Shown piece by piece: positions 51,704 through 61,773 of a stretch of DNA of 64,000 nucleotides. The notes under the pieces are model-generated. The model ran no database searches, had not been told where the DNA came from, and saw nothing but the letters and a program-made list of their open reading frames with translations. Origin of the DNA: Celeribacter sp. HF31 (GTDB lineage Bacteria > Pseudomonadota > Alphaproteobacteria > Rhodobacterales > Rhodobacteraceae); the NCBI RefSeq assembly GCF_011806455.1, contig NZ_JAATOT010000003.1, positions 372,001 to 436,000 of the forward strand, given 5' to 3'. Every line of letters begins with the position of its first letter. Position 1 is the first letter of the stretch. Made by a program: the position numbers and the translations under genes.

Positions 51704-52384
51704 TTAGGCTGGATTAGGCTCTATTTCTTTCCAGCCTTCGCCATTGTAGGCACTGTCCCAGAAGCGCCATTCATGCCAGCAGCTGCGCTTGAACGCATGA
51801 TGCATCCGGGCGCGAGCCGCGGAACTGGCCCCGGCTGCAACGCGGTCGGTCAGCGCCAACATACGCGTGACGCTCTCATCGAAGGCCTCGCCGGAATAGG
51901 TGGCAATCCACTCCGCATAGGGGTTCTCCGGGCGGCTGGTTTCAGCGATTTCTTTGCCGACATCGCGGTAAATCCAGAAGCAGGGCAAAAGCGCCGCGAC
52001 GGTTTCGGGGAATTCTCCGATCGCGGCGGTGCGCAACAAGAAAGACACGTAGTGATCGCAGGCAGCTGAGACATCTGTTGCTTCAAAGCTGGCGGTCGTG
52101 ATGCCGAAAAGGCCCATGTAATGGCCGTGCAACCCACGTTCGACGGCAATAGCCCCCGTGGCTGATCCGGCAAGTTGGGCCACGGCCTGTGCATCGGGGG
52201 CTTTGGCGGCGGCAAGGGAGAGGGCGCGGGCAAAACCTTCGAGGTAATGCGCGTCCTGAATGATGTAGCCTTGGAAGATTTCCGGCGGCAAAGTGCCCTC
52301 CGCAAGCTCGCGGTTGAACGCCATGGCATGGATTTGATCGCGCAGGGTTTGGGTCTCTTGCGCCAGCTCTTGAGTAAAGGTCAT
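51704..52384 (-). CDS. tenA: TenA-family thiaminase II / aminopyrimidine aminohydrolase
   Basis: Cytoplasmic thiamine-salvage enzyme of 226 residues that hydrolyses formylaminopyrimidine or degraded thiamine to HMP. Family residues: PPEIFQGYIIQDAHYLEGFARALSL, LLPCFWIYRDVGKEIAE, NPYAEWIATYSGEAFDE and the final FWDSAYN. Start ATG 52384 overlaps thiD by four bases (ATGA), so the two are coupled. The start was chosen because the longer frame reads into thiD. Confidence 0.92.
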   Translation of the reverse strand: MTFTQELAQETQTLRDQIHAMAFNRELAEGTLPPEIFQGYIIQDAHYLEGFARALSLAAAKAPDAQAVAQLAGSATGAIAVERGLHGHYMGLFGITTASFEATDVSAACDHYVSFLLRTAAIGEFPETVAALLPCFWIYRDVGKEIAETSRPENPYAEWIATYSGEAFDESVTRMLALTDRVAAGASSAARARMHHAFKRSCWHEWRFWDSAYNGEGWKEIEPNPA

Positions 52385-53184
52385 ATTTGACGTCCTTGTA
52401 GGGAATAAAAGTGATGCACAGGGCCATGGCCCGCGCCGACCGACAGCTCGTCCGCGTGAGAAATGGCGGCTGTGATATAGGTTTTGGCGTGCGCTGCGGC
52501 CTCCGGTAGGCTCAGCCCGGCGCCCAGCCACGTGGCCAGCGCAGAGGCATAGGTGCAGCCGGTGCCATGGGTGTTTTTCGTCGCGATTCGGGGGCTTTTG
52601 AGCCAGGTTTCTCCGGCGTCCGTGACGAGCAGATCGGGGCTTTCAGGACCGCTCAAATGTCCGCCTTTGAGCAAAACCGCCTTGGGACCGAGCGCGCGCA
52701 GGGCCTGAGCCTGCTCCCGCATGTCGTCCAAAGTCTTGGCTTCGGAACAGTCGAGAAGATCGGCGGCTTCGGGCAGGTTCGGGGTGATCACGGAGACCTG
52801 TGGAAGAAACGCGCGCAGGGCTGAGACGGCGCTCTGTTGCAACAACCGATCCCCGCCTTTCGCGACCATCACAGGGTCGAGCACCACGGGGCAGTCGAGA
52901 TCAGAGATCGCCTCCGCCACGGTTTGCGTGATCGCAGCATCGCCCAGCATGCCGAGCTTGATCGCATCAAGGCGGATGTCGTCGCGGATGGCTTTGATCT
53001 GCGCCGCGATAAAGTCTGTGGGGGAGAGATGAACGCCGGTCACGCCACGGGTGTTCTGCGCGGTCAGCGCGGTGATGACGGACATCGCATAGCCGCCATT
53101 GGCAGAAATCGATTTGATATCGGCCTGAATGCCGGCGCCGCCGGAACAATCGGAGCCTGCAATGGTGAGAATATTCGGGATCAT
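52381..53184 (-). CDS. thiD: Bifunctional HMP/HMP-P kinase
   Basis: Phosphorylates hydroxymethylpyrimidine twice to give HMP-PP for thiamine synthesis, 267 residues. Ribokinase-like: TIAGSDCSGGAGIQADIKS at the N-terminus, DPVMVAKGGDRLLQ, and NTHGTGCTYASALATWLG, where the Asp/anion hole GTGC is present. It overlaps thiE by four bases and tenA by four. Start ATG 53184. Confidence 0.94.
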   Translation of the reverse strand: MIPNILTIAGSDCSGGAGIQADIKSISANGGYAMSVITALTAQNTRGVTGVHLSPTDFIAAQIKAIRDDIRLDAIKLGMLGDAAITQTVAEAISDLDCPVVLDPVMVAKGGDRLLQQSAVSALRAFLPQVSVITPNLPEAADLLDCSEAKTLDDMREQAQALRALGPKAVLLKGGHLSGPESPDLLVTDAGETWLKSPRIATKNTHGTGCTYASALATWLGAGLSLPEAAAHAKTYITAAISHADELSVGAGHGPVHHFYSLQGRQI

Positions 53185-53804
53185 GCGTCCCTCCATGCGT
53201 AAAGGAGTTCGCGGCCTGCGGCCTCCATATTTTCGGCTTGTGAGATGGCGGAAATCACCGCCAATCCCGCGCCGCCCGACTGTTTGACGGCTGCGGCGTC
53301 GTGATGTGTGATCCCCCCGATGGCAAGACAGGGCAGCGGCGTCTGCGACACGATCTCGGCGAATCCATCGAGACCGATGGGCGCGGCGTGATCGGGTTTC
53401 GAGCTGGTCGCCCGGATTGGCCCAACGCCGAGGTAATCGACACCGGGGGGAATGGTCGCAAGCTGATCCTTTGTCTCAACGGAGAGGCCGAGGATCATGT
53501 CCGGGCCGATCCGACGCCGAATGTCGGCGGGATCGCCATCACTTTGGCCGACGTGCAGAACCGGTGCTTTGACGGCGATGGCCACCTCCACGCGGTCGTT
53601 GATCACGAGCTTGGCGCCAAGCCGTTCCAAAGCTGTCATCAGGGTCCGGGCGAGATCGGCGAACTCTGCGTCGGGCAAGGTCTTGTGGCGCAGTTGCACC
53701 CAACCGGCGCCCCCTTTGGCGGCGGCGAGGCTTTGGTCGATCATCGCCTCGGGCGAGGTGGGGTCTGTGATGAAGCAAAGCGGTGGGATGTCGAGGGAGG
53801 TCAT
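53181..53804 (-). CDS. thiE: Thiamine-phosphate synthase
   Basis: Joins HMP-PP and HET-P to thiamine phosphate, 207 residues. TIM-barrel blocks are WVQLRHKT, LVINDRVEVA, HVGQSDGD, LGLSVETKDQL, DYLGVGPIRATSSKPDHA and AIGGITHHDAAAV. It is coupled to thiM and thiD by four-base overlaps. Confidence 0.94.
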   Translation of the reverse strand: MTSLDIPPLCFITDPTSPEAMIDQSLAAAKGGAGWVQLRHKTLPDAEFADLARTLMTALERLGAKLVINDRVEVAIAVKAPVLHVGQSDGDPADIRRRIGPDMILGLSVETKDQLATIPPGVDYLGVGPIRATSSKPDHAAPIGLDGFAEIVSQTPLPCLAIGGITHHDAAAVKQSGGAGLAVISAISQAENMEAAGRELLYAWRDA

Positions 53805-54589
53805 CGCAGGCTGATCCTTGCGCCGTCGTTCAGCGCCTCGGGGCTCATGCCATAAAGCGCGTCGATGAAGGCGGTTTGGAAGGAGGCGGGGCCTTTGGCC
53901 TCACCTGCCATCTCTCCGGCCAGCGCATAATAGGCGAGGGCGGCGACAGTGGCCTCAAACGGGTCATGATCGACCAGAAACGCGGCGACGATCCCGGTCA
54001 AGGAGCACCCCAAAGCGGTGATTCGGGGCATCATCGGGTGACCATTGGCGATTTCAGCCATGCGCGCACCATCGGTGACGACATCAACCGGACCCGTGAC
54101 GGCAACAACTGCACCCGTCTGACGGGCCAGATCGCGGGCTGCGTCTTTGGCGGCGTCGACACTATCGGCGGCATCGGCGCCTTTGCCCGCTGTTTGCATC
54201 CCCGCCAGCGCCAGAATTTCGGAGGCATTGCCGCGAATGACCGTGGGTTTGCAGGCCAAAAGACGTGCACCGAGGTCACGACGATAACCAGTCGCACCGA
54301 CGGCAACAGGATCGAAGACCCAAGGTTTACCCAGCCGATGCGCGGTGCGCGCGGCCTCCACCATCGCCTCTGCCCAGGCTGGGGAGGGGGTGCCGATGTT
54401 GATCGTCAAAGTTTGCGCCAGGGCGGTGAATTCGGCGGCTTCCTCGCGCGCATGCACCATGGCGGGAGAGGCACCTGCCGCCAGTATGATATTGGCCATG
54501 ACATTCATGGCGACGTAATTGGTGATGTTCTGCACCAAGGGCGCGGTGTCACGCATTTTGGCAAGGTTTTGGCCGGGTTGGTTCATCAT
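53801..54589 (-). CDS. thiM: Hydroxyethylthiazole kinase
   Basis: Phosphorylates 4-methyl-5-hydroxyethylthiazole, 262 residues. The family pattern is PLVQNITNYVAMNVMANIIL, ASPAMVHAREE, KPWVFDPVAVGATGYRRD, VIRGNASEILAL and TALGCSLTGIVAAFL. ATG 54589 has GGAGGAG upstream; ATG 54586 is an alternative. It is the first gene after the TPP riboswitch. Confidence 0.94.
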   Translation of the reverse strand: MMNQPGQNLAKMRDTAPLVQNITNYVAMNVMANIILAAGASPAMVHAREEAAEFTALAQTLTINIGTPSPAWAEAMVEAARTAHRLGKPWVFDPVAVGATGYRRDLGARLLACKPTVIRGNASEILALAGMQTAGKGADAADSVDAAKDAARDLARQTGAVVAVTGPVDVVTDGARMAEIANGHPMMPRITALGCSLTGIVAAFLVDHDPFEATVAALAYYALAGEMAGEAKGPASFQTAFIDALYGMSPEALNDGARISLR

Positions 54590-54659
54590 GGTCTCCTCCA
54601 TCGCGGGAAAGGAGACCGTAAAAGCAAGGCAGAGCCGACAGGAGGCCCGCTTCTCTTAC

Positions 54660-54730
54660 GCGCCTCCCTCCGCCGGCATTATCCGGTTCAGGTTCTAAGG
54701 GTTCGTCTCAGCCCGGGTGTCCCCGAGCGC
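54660..54730 (-). ncRNA. TPP riboswitch (THI element)
   Basis: The minus-strand RNA carries CTGAGA in the first sensor arm, then ACCCTTAGAACCTGAACCGG and ATAATGCCGGCGGAGGG in the second, the highly conserved TPP aptamer core. GCGC at both ends closes P1. It lies 71 bases upstream of thiM and controls the thiM-thiE-thiD-tenA operon. A separate hairpin, CCCCTG with CAGGGG, sits just before it at 54731-54752. Confidence 0.93.
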
Positions 54731-54796
54731 CCCTGTCGCTTTCAGGGGAATTGCTCGCATTCCTTGGCTGGCGCGTCAAGTGGGAGATCATGCGCA

Positions 54797-54831
54797 AAGA
54801 AAAGCCCGCCGAACGCGGGTGGTTCGACGGG
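54797..54831 (-). terminator. Terminator of the CBS-domain gene
   Basis: On the minus strand CCCGTCGAAC (54822-54831) pairs with GTTCGGCGGG (54805-54814) with one mismatch, followed by CTTTTCTTT. It lies between the CBS gene stop and the THI element. Confidence 0.75.
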
Positions 54832-54856
54832 TGGATTTTTGTGTGGTGTTTGGAAG

Positions 54857-55378
54857 TTAGCCGACGATCAACTGTTTGAGTTGCAGCGCCTCATATTCCA
54901 GCGCGGTCAGGCGGTAATTTACCACGTCGCCGATGGAAATCAGCCCGATCAAAGCCTCACCTTCCATCACCGGCATATGACGAAAACGTCCGTCGGTCAT
55001 CCGGCGCAAGACGGTGACAAGGAGTTCCTCCGTCGTGGTGGTCTTGAGCTCCGTTGTCATGAGCGCATCGACGGTTTTGGGCAGGGTTTGACCCGGTGTC
55101 TGTGCCAATTGCCGTACGATATCGCGTTCCGACAGAATGCCGCGCAGCGCGCCTTGGGCGTCTTTGACGAGAACGGCACCGATACGGTTTTCGCTCATGA
55201 TCTCAACGGCATGTTGGACGGTGTCTTGGGGGCGGATGGCGATAATGTCGCCACCTTTTGACGCCAAAACGTCACCGACAGTGGCCTGCACCGAGGAAGT
55301 GTTGGTCTCTAAGGATTGGCTATGGCTGTGCTCGTCTGCCGTGGCGCCTCGGGTCTTTGGGGTATAAGAAGCTGGCAT
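54857..55378 (-). CDS. CBS-domain protein
   Basis: A 173-residue protein of two CBS domains (about 30-90 and 100-170). The first has AIRPQDTVQHAVEIMSENRIGAVLV, the second TTELKTTTTEELLVTVLRRM and FRHMPVMEGEALIGLISIGDV. Such proteins bind adenine nucleotides or SAM; the role here is unknown. RBS AGGAATTC lies upstream of ATG 55378. The N-terminal 30 residues are polar and serine/histidine-rich. Confidence 0.85.
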   Translation of the reverse strand: MPASYTPKTRGATADEHSHSQSLETNTSSVQATVGDVLASKGGDIIAIRPQDTVQHAVEIMSENRIGAVLVKDAQGALRGILSERDIVRQLAQTPGQTLPKTVDALMTTELKTTTTEELLVTVLRRMTDGRFRHMPVMEGEALIGLISIGDVVNYRLTALEYEALQLKQLIVG

Positions 55379-55456
55379 GTGAATTCCTCCCTGAACTGTC
55401 TTTCAGGGTAGAGGAATTCGCGCTCAAGTAAACTTTTTCTGACCGGGAGACCCGTC

Positions 55457-55654
55457 TTGATTGAAAACCTGACCGGAGCGTCGCTCACGCTTTCGCCCTT
55501 GATGGCGACGACATTGTTTGTGATCGCCTGTCTCGCGGGCTATCGCTATCGTTCCGTCTGGAAAGCCGAAGGGCCGCGGGCTCAGCTTTGGATTTTCGGG
55601 CTGATTGCGGCGGTGATTTTGCTGGTTCTTGGGCTGGTGCCGATCAAGGCCTAA
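55457..55654 (+). CDS. Small two-helix membrane protein
   Basis: Uncharacterised 65-residue protein with hydrophobic segments at about 13-30 (LSPLMATTLFVIACLAG) and 45-63 (LWIFGLIAAVILLVLGLVP), separated by a short basic loop (RYRSVWKAEGPR). The TTG start has GGGAG upstream. No function is recognised. It lies between the divergent CBS gene and the convergent nqrM. Confidence 0.6.
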   Translation: MIENLTGASLTLSPLMATTLFVIACLAGYRYRSVWKAEGPRAQLWIFGLIAAVILLVLGLVPIKA

Positions 55655-55660
55655 GCGCCG

Positions 55661-55688
55661 AAAAAAAAGACGCCTCAGGCGGCGTCTT
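55661..55688 (-). terminator. Terminator of apbE-nqrM
   Basis: On the minus strand AGACGCC (55681-55687) pairs with GGCGTCT (55668-55674) around a six-base loop, followed by seven T residues. It overlaps the last codons of nqrM. Confidence 0.8.
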
Positions 55689-55914
55689 CGTCCATCTCAT
55701 CGAGCATTTTGCGCGCGCGCGGACAGGCAAGACGTTCGCGCAGCGGGCTGTTCGGGTCGATCTCTTTTTTGCAGACCAAACAATGATCCGCGCCTTCGAC
55801 CGCGTTCAAGCCGCCACAGCTGCCCTTTATGGTGCGCCCGCTGAACATCACGCCAAGCGCCATGCCAGCCATCACAATCAAAAGAAGCCCAAAGGCGAGA
55901 ATGAACGTCGACAT
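55675..55914 (-). CDS. nqrM: Na+-NQR maturation factor NqrM
   Basis: A 79-residue protein (DUF539) needed for assembly of the Na+-NQR, probably in delivering iron to the complex's Fe site. The N-terminal membrane segment (STFILAFGLLLIVMAGMALGV) is followed by a cysteine-containing part with SCGGLNAV, HCLVCKKE and a C-terminal CPRAR. It begins 29 bases after apbE; both are divergent from nqrABCDEF. Confidence 0.87.
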   Translation of the reverse strand: MSTFILAFGLLLIVMAGMALGVMFSGRTIKGSCGGLNAVEGADHCLVCKKEIDPNSPLRERLACPRARKMLDEMDEDAA

Positions 55915-55943
55915 GGATCGACCCCTGTAGAAATTCCGTCAGA

Positions 55944-56975
55944 TCACGCGGTCAGCGCGGTGAACTTGTCCGAGGCATAGCTCACGCGGCCATGCTCGCC
56001 GTCTTTCACGACATGGTCAATGAACAGAACCGCGAGATCACGTTGATTTGCGATCTCGAGACCACGTTCGCGACCCAGCACCAAAAGTGCTGTGGCCCAG
56101 GCGTCCGCCAGCATCGCGTTCTCGGTCATCACGGTGACGGAGGCGGTGTTGTGAGTCACAGGACGGCCGGTGGTGGCGTCGATGATGTGGGAATAGCGCT
56201 GGCCGTCCACTTCAAAGAAGTTGCGGTAGTCGCCAGAGGTCGCCATGCCCATGTCGGAGACGCCGACAACCTGCGCCACGCCGCGATCGAAGGCTTCGGG
56301 CGTCTCGATGCCGATCTGCCAGGCTTTGCCTTCAGGGTTGCGGCCGGCGGTGTAGAGATCGCCACCGATCTCGACCATGTAATCGGTGATGCCAAAGCTC
56401 TTGAGCGTGCGCGCGACCTGATCGACGCCGAAGCCTTTGCCGATGGCGGAGAGGTACACCTCTGCGCCGTCGTTCATCTTGGTCAGCGCGCCGTTTTTCA
56501 CTTTCAGCGAACGGGACTGGCCGCTGCGGGCCATGGCGTCGGCGATTTGCGTGTCACTCGGGGCATCCCTACGGGTGCCGTTCGCGCCAAAGCCCCAGAG
56601 ATCGATGAGCGCGCCGACGGTGACGTCAAAACGGCCTTCGGTGGCATCATGCACGTGGCCGGCGGCCAGCATCACATGTTCCAGCTCGGGGGAGACGGTC
56701 AGCGTGTCGCCTGCGGAGGCAGCGTTGAAGCGGGAAATCTCGGAGGAGGCGTCCCAGTTCGACATCTGGGTGTTGACCTTGGCCAGCGCCAGATCGACGG
56801 CTTTTTGCACCTCGGCCTTGTTCACATCCTTGGTGTGATCGACGGCGACGATGGAATAGCTGGTGCCCATCGTCAGACCGGTGAGTTCCAGAACGGACCA
56901 CCCTTTCTTGCAGGCGGCCAGACAGATCGGCATGACCATGAAGCTACGGCGAGAAAGGAGAAAAGAGTCGGACAC
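55944..56975 (-). CDS. apbE: FAD:protein FMN transferase ApbE
   Basis: Attaches FMN to threonine of NqrB and NqrC. It has 343 residues from GTG 56975. The N-terminus SRRSFMVMPICLAAC combines a Tat-like twin arginine with a lipobox (LAAC), suggesting a Tat-exported lipoprotein in the periplasm. ApbE blocks are TMGTSYSIV, AIGKGFGVDQVARTL, and the C-terminal DMGMATSGDYRNFFE and YSHIIDATTGRPV. It is divergent from nqrA, 169 bases apart. Confidence 0.92.
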   Translation of the reverse strand: MSDSFLLSRRSFMVMPICLAACKKGWSVLELTGLTMGTSYSIVAVDHTKDVNKAEVQKAVDLALAKVNTQMSNWDASSEISRFNAASAGDTLTVSPELEHVMLAAGHVHDATEGRFDVTVGALIDLWGFGANGTRRDAPSDTQIADAMARSGQSRSLKVKNGALTKMNDGAEVYLSAIGKGFGVDQVARTLKSFGITDYMVEIGGDLYTAGRNPEGKAWQIGIETPEAFDRGVAQVVGVSDMGMATSGDYRNFFEVDGQRYSHIIDATTGRPVTHNTASVTVMTENAMLADAWATALLVLGRERGLEIANQRDLAVLFIDHVVKDGEHGRVSYASDKFTALTA

Positions 56976-57144
56976 GAGGCTGCTCCACTAAGCTGCGATG
57001 TTTAAACTTGCGGTGTTCTGCATGCTTCTGCGGCAGAATGGCATTGGGTTCAACACTAAAGTAAAAGAACTATGCCAGGAAGTCTTCCATACCGTGGCTC
57101 ATTATCGCATAAGGTAGCCGGAAAATGGACAGGGCTTAAAAGAC

Positions 57145-58488
57145 GTGCAGCAACATGTGTTGAAGAAGGGTCTCGACGTTCCGGTGCTCGGCGCACCTGA
57201 CGCCAGGATCGACGAGGCAGCAACGGTCCGAACCGTCGCCGTGCTGGGGCAGGATTATCTCGGTCTGAAACCGCGTTTGGCGGTGGAAGAAGGGGATGTG
57301 ATTGCCGCTGGTGCTCCGGTTCTGGCGCATAAGGATACCCCGGAGGTTCAGGTCACGGCACCTGTGTCCGGACGAATCAAGGCAATCAATCGCGGCGCGC
57401 GTCGCGTGTTGGTTTCTGTCGAGATCGAGGTGGACGAGGCAGCCGCCGAGCCGGTCGACTTTTCACAAATCGGCGATGACAGCACGGCCGAAGGTGTGAC
57501 GCAGAAACTCTGCGCCTCTGGTCTCTGGACGTCGTTCCGCACGCGGCCCTATTCCAAAGTGCCTGCGCCGGATACCAAACCCGCCGCGATCTATGTGACT
57601 GCGATGGACAGTGAGCCGCTGTGTGGCGATGCCGCGTTGATCATCAACGAAGAGGCCGAGGCCTTTGCGCGCGGACTTCAGGCTGTGGCTCTGCTCACCG
57701 AAGGCAAGACCTATCTCTGCCAAGAGAGTGGTGCGGACATTCCGGGGGCTGATCTGGCGGGCATCACGGCTGTCGGGTTCTCCGGGCCGCACCCCGCCGG
57801 TCTGGCTGGCACGCATATGCATTTCCTTGAGCCGCCGTCGGCGTCGAAAATCGTCTGGACCATCGGCTATCATGACGTGATCACCATCGGGAAACTGATG
57901 CTGACCGGCAAACTGGACGCGAGCCGCATCATCGCGCTTTCCGGTCCGATGTGTTCGAACCCGCGTCTTGTGCGCACGGTTATGGGCGCGTCGATGGAAG
58001 ACCTCTGCGCAGAGGACCTGAACACCGACACGCCGATCCGTGTGATCTCCGGCTCGATCCTGAGCGGGCGTGCGGGGGCGGGGCAGACTGGCTTTCTGGG
58101 CCGATATGCGCGTCAGATCACCCTGATCGAAGAGGATCGCAAGCAAATCCCGATGGGCTGGATTCGTCCGATGCCGTCGAAATACGCGTTCCAGCCGGTG
58201 CTGGGCTCTGCGTTTTCCAAAAAGCTTTACGCTTTGACGTCGAATTTGAACGGCGGCCGTCGGGCCATGGTGCCGCTGGGCACCTTTGAAGAGCTGATGC
58301 CGCAGGATTTCCTGCCGACGCAGCTTTTGCGCGCGCTTCTCGTGATGGACACGGACCAGGCACAGGCGCTGGGCGCGCTTGAGCTGGATGAGGAAGACGT
58401 CGCGCTTTGCGGCTTTGCCTGCCCGGCAAAATATGAATACGGCCTCGCGCTTCGCGACAGCCTCACCAAGATCGAGAAGGAGGGGTAA
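57145..58488 (+). CDS. nqrA: Na+-translocating NADH:quinone reductase subunit A
   Basis: Peripheral cytoplasmic subunit thought to bind ubiquinone, 447 residues from GTG 57145. The start HVLKKGLDVPVLGAP matches the family. Further blocks include PVSGRIKAINRGARRVL, HPAGLAGTHMHFLEPPS and IVWTIGYHDVITIGKL. The operon runs nqrA to nqrF with overlaps. The complex pumps Na+ while oxidising NADH, instead of or alongside complex I. Confidence 0.94.
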   Translation: MQQHVLKKGLDVPVLGAPDARIDEAATVRTVAVLGQDYLGLKPRLAVEEGDVIAAGAPVLAHKDTPEVQVTAPVSGRIKAINRGARRVLVSVEIEVDEAAAEPVDFSQIGDDSTAEGVTQKLCASGLWTSFRTRPYSKVPAPDTKPAAIYVTAMDSEPLCGDAALIINEEAEAFARGLQAVALLTEGKTYLCQESGADIPGADLAGITAVGFSGPHPAGLAGTHMHFLEPPSASKIVWTIGYHDVITIGKLMLTGKLDASRIIALSGPMCSNPRLVRTVMGASMEDLCAEDLNTDTPIRVISGSILSGRAGAGQTGFLGRYARQITLIEEDRKQIPMGWIRPMPSKYAFQPVLGSAFSKKLYALTSNLNGGRRAMVPLGTFEELMPQDFLPTQLLRALLVMDTDQAQALGALELDEEDVALCGFACPAKYEYGLALRDSLTKIEKEG

Positions 58489-58492
58489 GGCT

Positions 58493-59692
58493 TTGGGTCT
58501 TCGCAATTTCTTCGACCGGATCGAGCCGCATTTTGAAAAAGGCGGCAAGTATGAGAAGTATTTCTCCATCTACGAGATGGTGGAAAGCTTTATCTATACG
58601 CCGAAAACGGTCACCACCGTCGCGCCCCACGCGCGGTCTTACATCGATATGAAGCGGATCATGACCTATGTGGTCATCGCGACGATCCCGACGATCCTCT
58701 TCGCGCTTTATAACACTGGCCTTCAGACCAATCTGGCTATTGCCGAATACGGTCCCTCGGGCTGGCGCGCGTCGTTGATTGAGGCGCTGGGCATCGGGTT
58801 CAACGCCGAGAGCATTCTGGCCAATATGGCGCATGGGCTTTTTTATTTCCTGCCGATTTATATTGTGACGCTGGTCGCGGGCGGGATTTTCGAAGTGATT
58901 TTCGCGGTCGTGCGCGGCCATGAGGTGAACGAGGGCTTCCTTGTGACCTCCATGCTCTACACGCTGATCATGCCGGCTTCGACGCCTCTGTGGATGGTGG
59001 CTTTGGGCATCATCTTCGGTGTCGTGATCGGCAAAGAGGTCTTCGGCGGGACGGGCAAGAACTTCCTGAACCCCGCGCTTGTGGGCCGTGCGTTCCTCTA
59101 TTTCGCCTACCCGGCCTATATGTCGGGCGACTCGATCTGGACGCCTGTCGATGGGTTTTCCGGGGCGACCGCTCTGGCCATTGGCGCCTCCGAGGGCGTC
59201 GGTGCCTTTGCGGCCCATGGCATCAGCTGGATGGACGCCTTCGTTGGCACGATCCAAGGGTCGCTGGGCGAAACTTCGACCATCGCCTGTATGATCGGGC
59301 TTGCCTTCCTGTTGCTGACCAAGATCGCCAACTATCGCCTGATCATCGGCTGTATGGCCGGGATGATGGCGTTTTCCGGTCTTCTGAACTTTATCGGCTC
59401 CGACACCAACCCGATGTTCGCCATGCCGTGGTACTGGCACCTTGTGACCGGCGGCTTCGCCTTTGGTCTGGCGTTCATGGTGACCGAACCTGTGTCCGGC
59501 GCGCATACCAACATGGGGCGTTACATCTACGGGGCTCTGATTGGCTTTATGGTCGTGATGATCCGCGTGGTGAACCCGGCGTTCCCCGAAGGCATGATGC
59601 TCGCCATCCTCTTCGGCAACGTGTTCGCGCCGCTGATCGACTATTTCGTCGTGCAGGCCAACATCAAACGGAGGGCCAAGCGCAATGTCTGA
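58493..59692 (+). CDS. nqrB: Na+-NQR subunit B
   Basis: Core membrane subunit, 399 residues, carrying covalent FMN and the Na+ path. TTG 58493 gives the conserved opening LRNFFDRIEPHFEKGGKYEKY, with GAAGGAGGGG upstream. The flavinylation motif is DGFSGAT, with the threonine to which ApbE links FMN. Multiple hydrophobic helices follow, e.g. LFYFLPIYIVTLVAGGIFEV and IFGVVIGKEVFGGTGKN. It is coupled to nqrA by a four-base gap. Confidence 0.95.
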   Translation: MGLRNFFDRIEPHFEKGGKYEKYFSIYEMVESFIYTPKTVTTVAPHARSYIDMKRIMTYVVIATIPTILFALYNTGLQTNLAIAEYGPSGWRASLIEALGIGFNAESILANMAHGLFYFLPIYIVTLVAGGIFEVIFAVVRGHEVNEGFLVTSMLYTLIMPASTPLWMVALGIIFGVVIGKEVFGGTGKNFLNPALVGRAFLYFAYPAYMSGDSIWTPVDGFSGATALAIGASEGVGAFAAHGISWMDAFVGTIQGSLGETSTIACMIGLAFLLLTKIANYRLIIGCMAGMMAFSGLLNFIGSDTNPMFAMPWYWHLVTGGFAFGLAFMVTEPVSGAHTNMGRYIYGALIGFMVVMIRVVNPAFPEGMMLAILFGNVFAPLIDYFVVQANIKRRAKRNV

Positions 59693-60496
59693 AGCGAATG
59701 AAAACAAAGGCTTGATCCGTCGTTTCCTCGACGCCCCGCCGGACAGCGTGGGCAAGACGGTGTTTGTCGCCGTCGCGCTCTGTCTCGTGGCCTCGATGGT
59801 TGTTTCTGCCGCCGCGGTGGCGCTGCGCCCGATTCAGGACGAGAACAAGCTGCGCGACAAGCGGATCAACATTTTGCAGGTCGCGGGTGTCTATGACGAA
59901 AACACCCCGGTGAATGAGGCGTTTGAGGCGTTTGAGCCGCATGTGCTCGATCTTTCCACGGGAGAATTTACCGAGGCTTTCGAGACCTCCGAATTCGATG
60001 CGCTGGCGGATGCCAAAGACCCGTCGATCATGCGTCCGATTGACGAGGATCCTGCCGGTCTCGGCGGGCAGATGCAGGCTTATCGCCTCGTCTACCTGCT
60101 GCGCGACGACAGCGGGGCGCTCGACAAGGTGGTTTTGCCGATCGAAGGCTACGGGCTTTGGTCCACGCTCTACGGGTTCATCGCGCTCGAAGAAAACGGC
60201 AACGACATTTACGGTCTGCAATTCTACCAGCACGGCGAAACGCCGGGGCTTGGCGCAGAGGTGGACAATCCGCGTTGGAAAGCACTCTGGCGTGGCAAGA
60301 AACTCTTTGCCGAGGATGGCGATCTGGCGATCACCGTGGCGAAAACCCCGCCGCCCGAAGGCACGGATTACTATGTGGACGCGCTGGCCGGTGCGACGCT
60401 GACCTCGCGCGGGGTGGACAACCTTGTGCGGTTCTGGATGGGGCAGGCGGGCTACGGCAGCTTCCTTGAGCATCTGCAAGCAGGAGAGGTGAACTG

Positions 60497-60497
<1 letters not shown>
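59685..60497 (+). CDS. nqrC: Na+-NQR subunit C
   Basis: Subunit with one membrane helix and a periplasmic FMN domain, 270 residues. The helix is at about 24-43 ([18 protein letters not shown]). The flavinylation site is [10 protein letters not shown] with the FMN-bearing threonine. It overlaps nqrB by eight bases and nqrD by one. Confidence 0.93.
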
Positions 60498-61149
<652 letters not shown>

Positions 61150-61150
<1 letters not shown>

Positions 61151-61758
61151 TGGAAGGTCTCATTTCACTCGCGGTCAAGGCCGTCTTTATTGAAAACCTC
61201 GCGCTGTCGTTCTTTCTCGGCATGTGTACCTTTCTCGCCGTGTCGAAGAAAATCTCGACCGCGATGGGTCTCGGCATCTCCGTGATGGTGGTTCAGGCAC
61301 TCACCGTGCCGGCGAACAACCTGATCCTGACCAAGCTTCTGGCGCCCGGCGCGCTGGCTTGGGCCGGGTTCCCGGATGTCGATCTGACCTTCCTGGGCCT
61401 GATCTCCTACATCGGGGTGATTGCCGCTCTGGTGCAGATCCTCGAGATGGTGCTCGATAAGTACTTCCCGCCGCTCTACAACGCGCTTGGCGTCTATCTG
61501 CCGCTGATCACGGTGAACTGCGCCATCATGGGCGGCTCTCTGTTCATGGTGGAACGGGGGTACAACTTCGCCGAATCCGCCACCTACGGCCTGTCTTCGG
61601 GCTTTGGCTGGGCGCTGGCGATCACCGCCATGGCCGGTGTGCGCGAAAAGCTGAAATACTCTGACATTCCGGACGGGCTTCAGGGGCTTGGCATCACCTT
61701 CATCACCGCAGGTCTGATGGCGATGGCCTTCATGTCCTTCTCCGGCGTGAAACTGTAA
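61150..61758 (+). CDS. nqrE: Na+-NQR subunit E
   Basis: Integral membrane subunit, 202 residues, homologous to NqrD but inverted. Blocks: [31 protein letters not shown] with the Fe-site cysteine, [16 protein letters not shown] with the second cysteine, and [17 protein letters not shown]. Overlaps nqrD by one base; nqrF begins 15 bases later. Confidence 0.95.
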
Positions 61759-61773
61759 GGGAGGGCCAGGATC

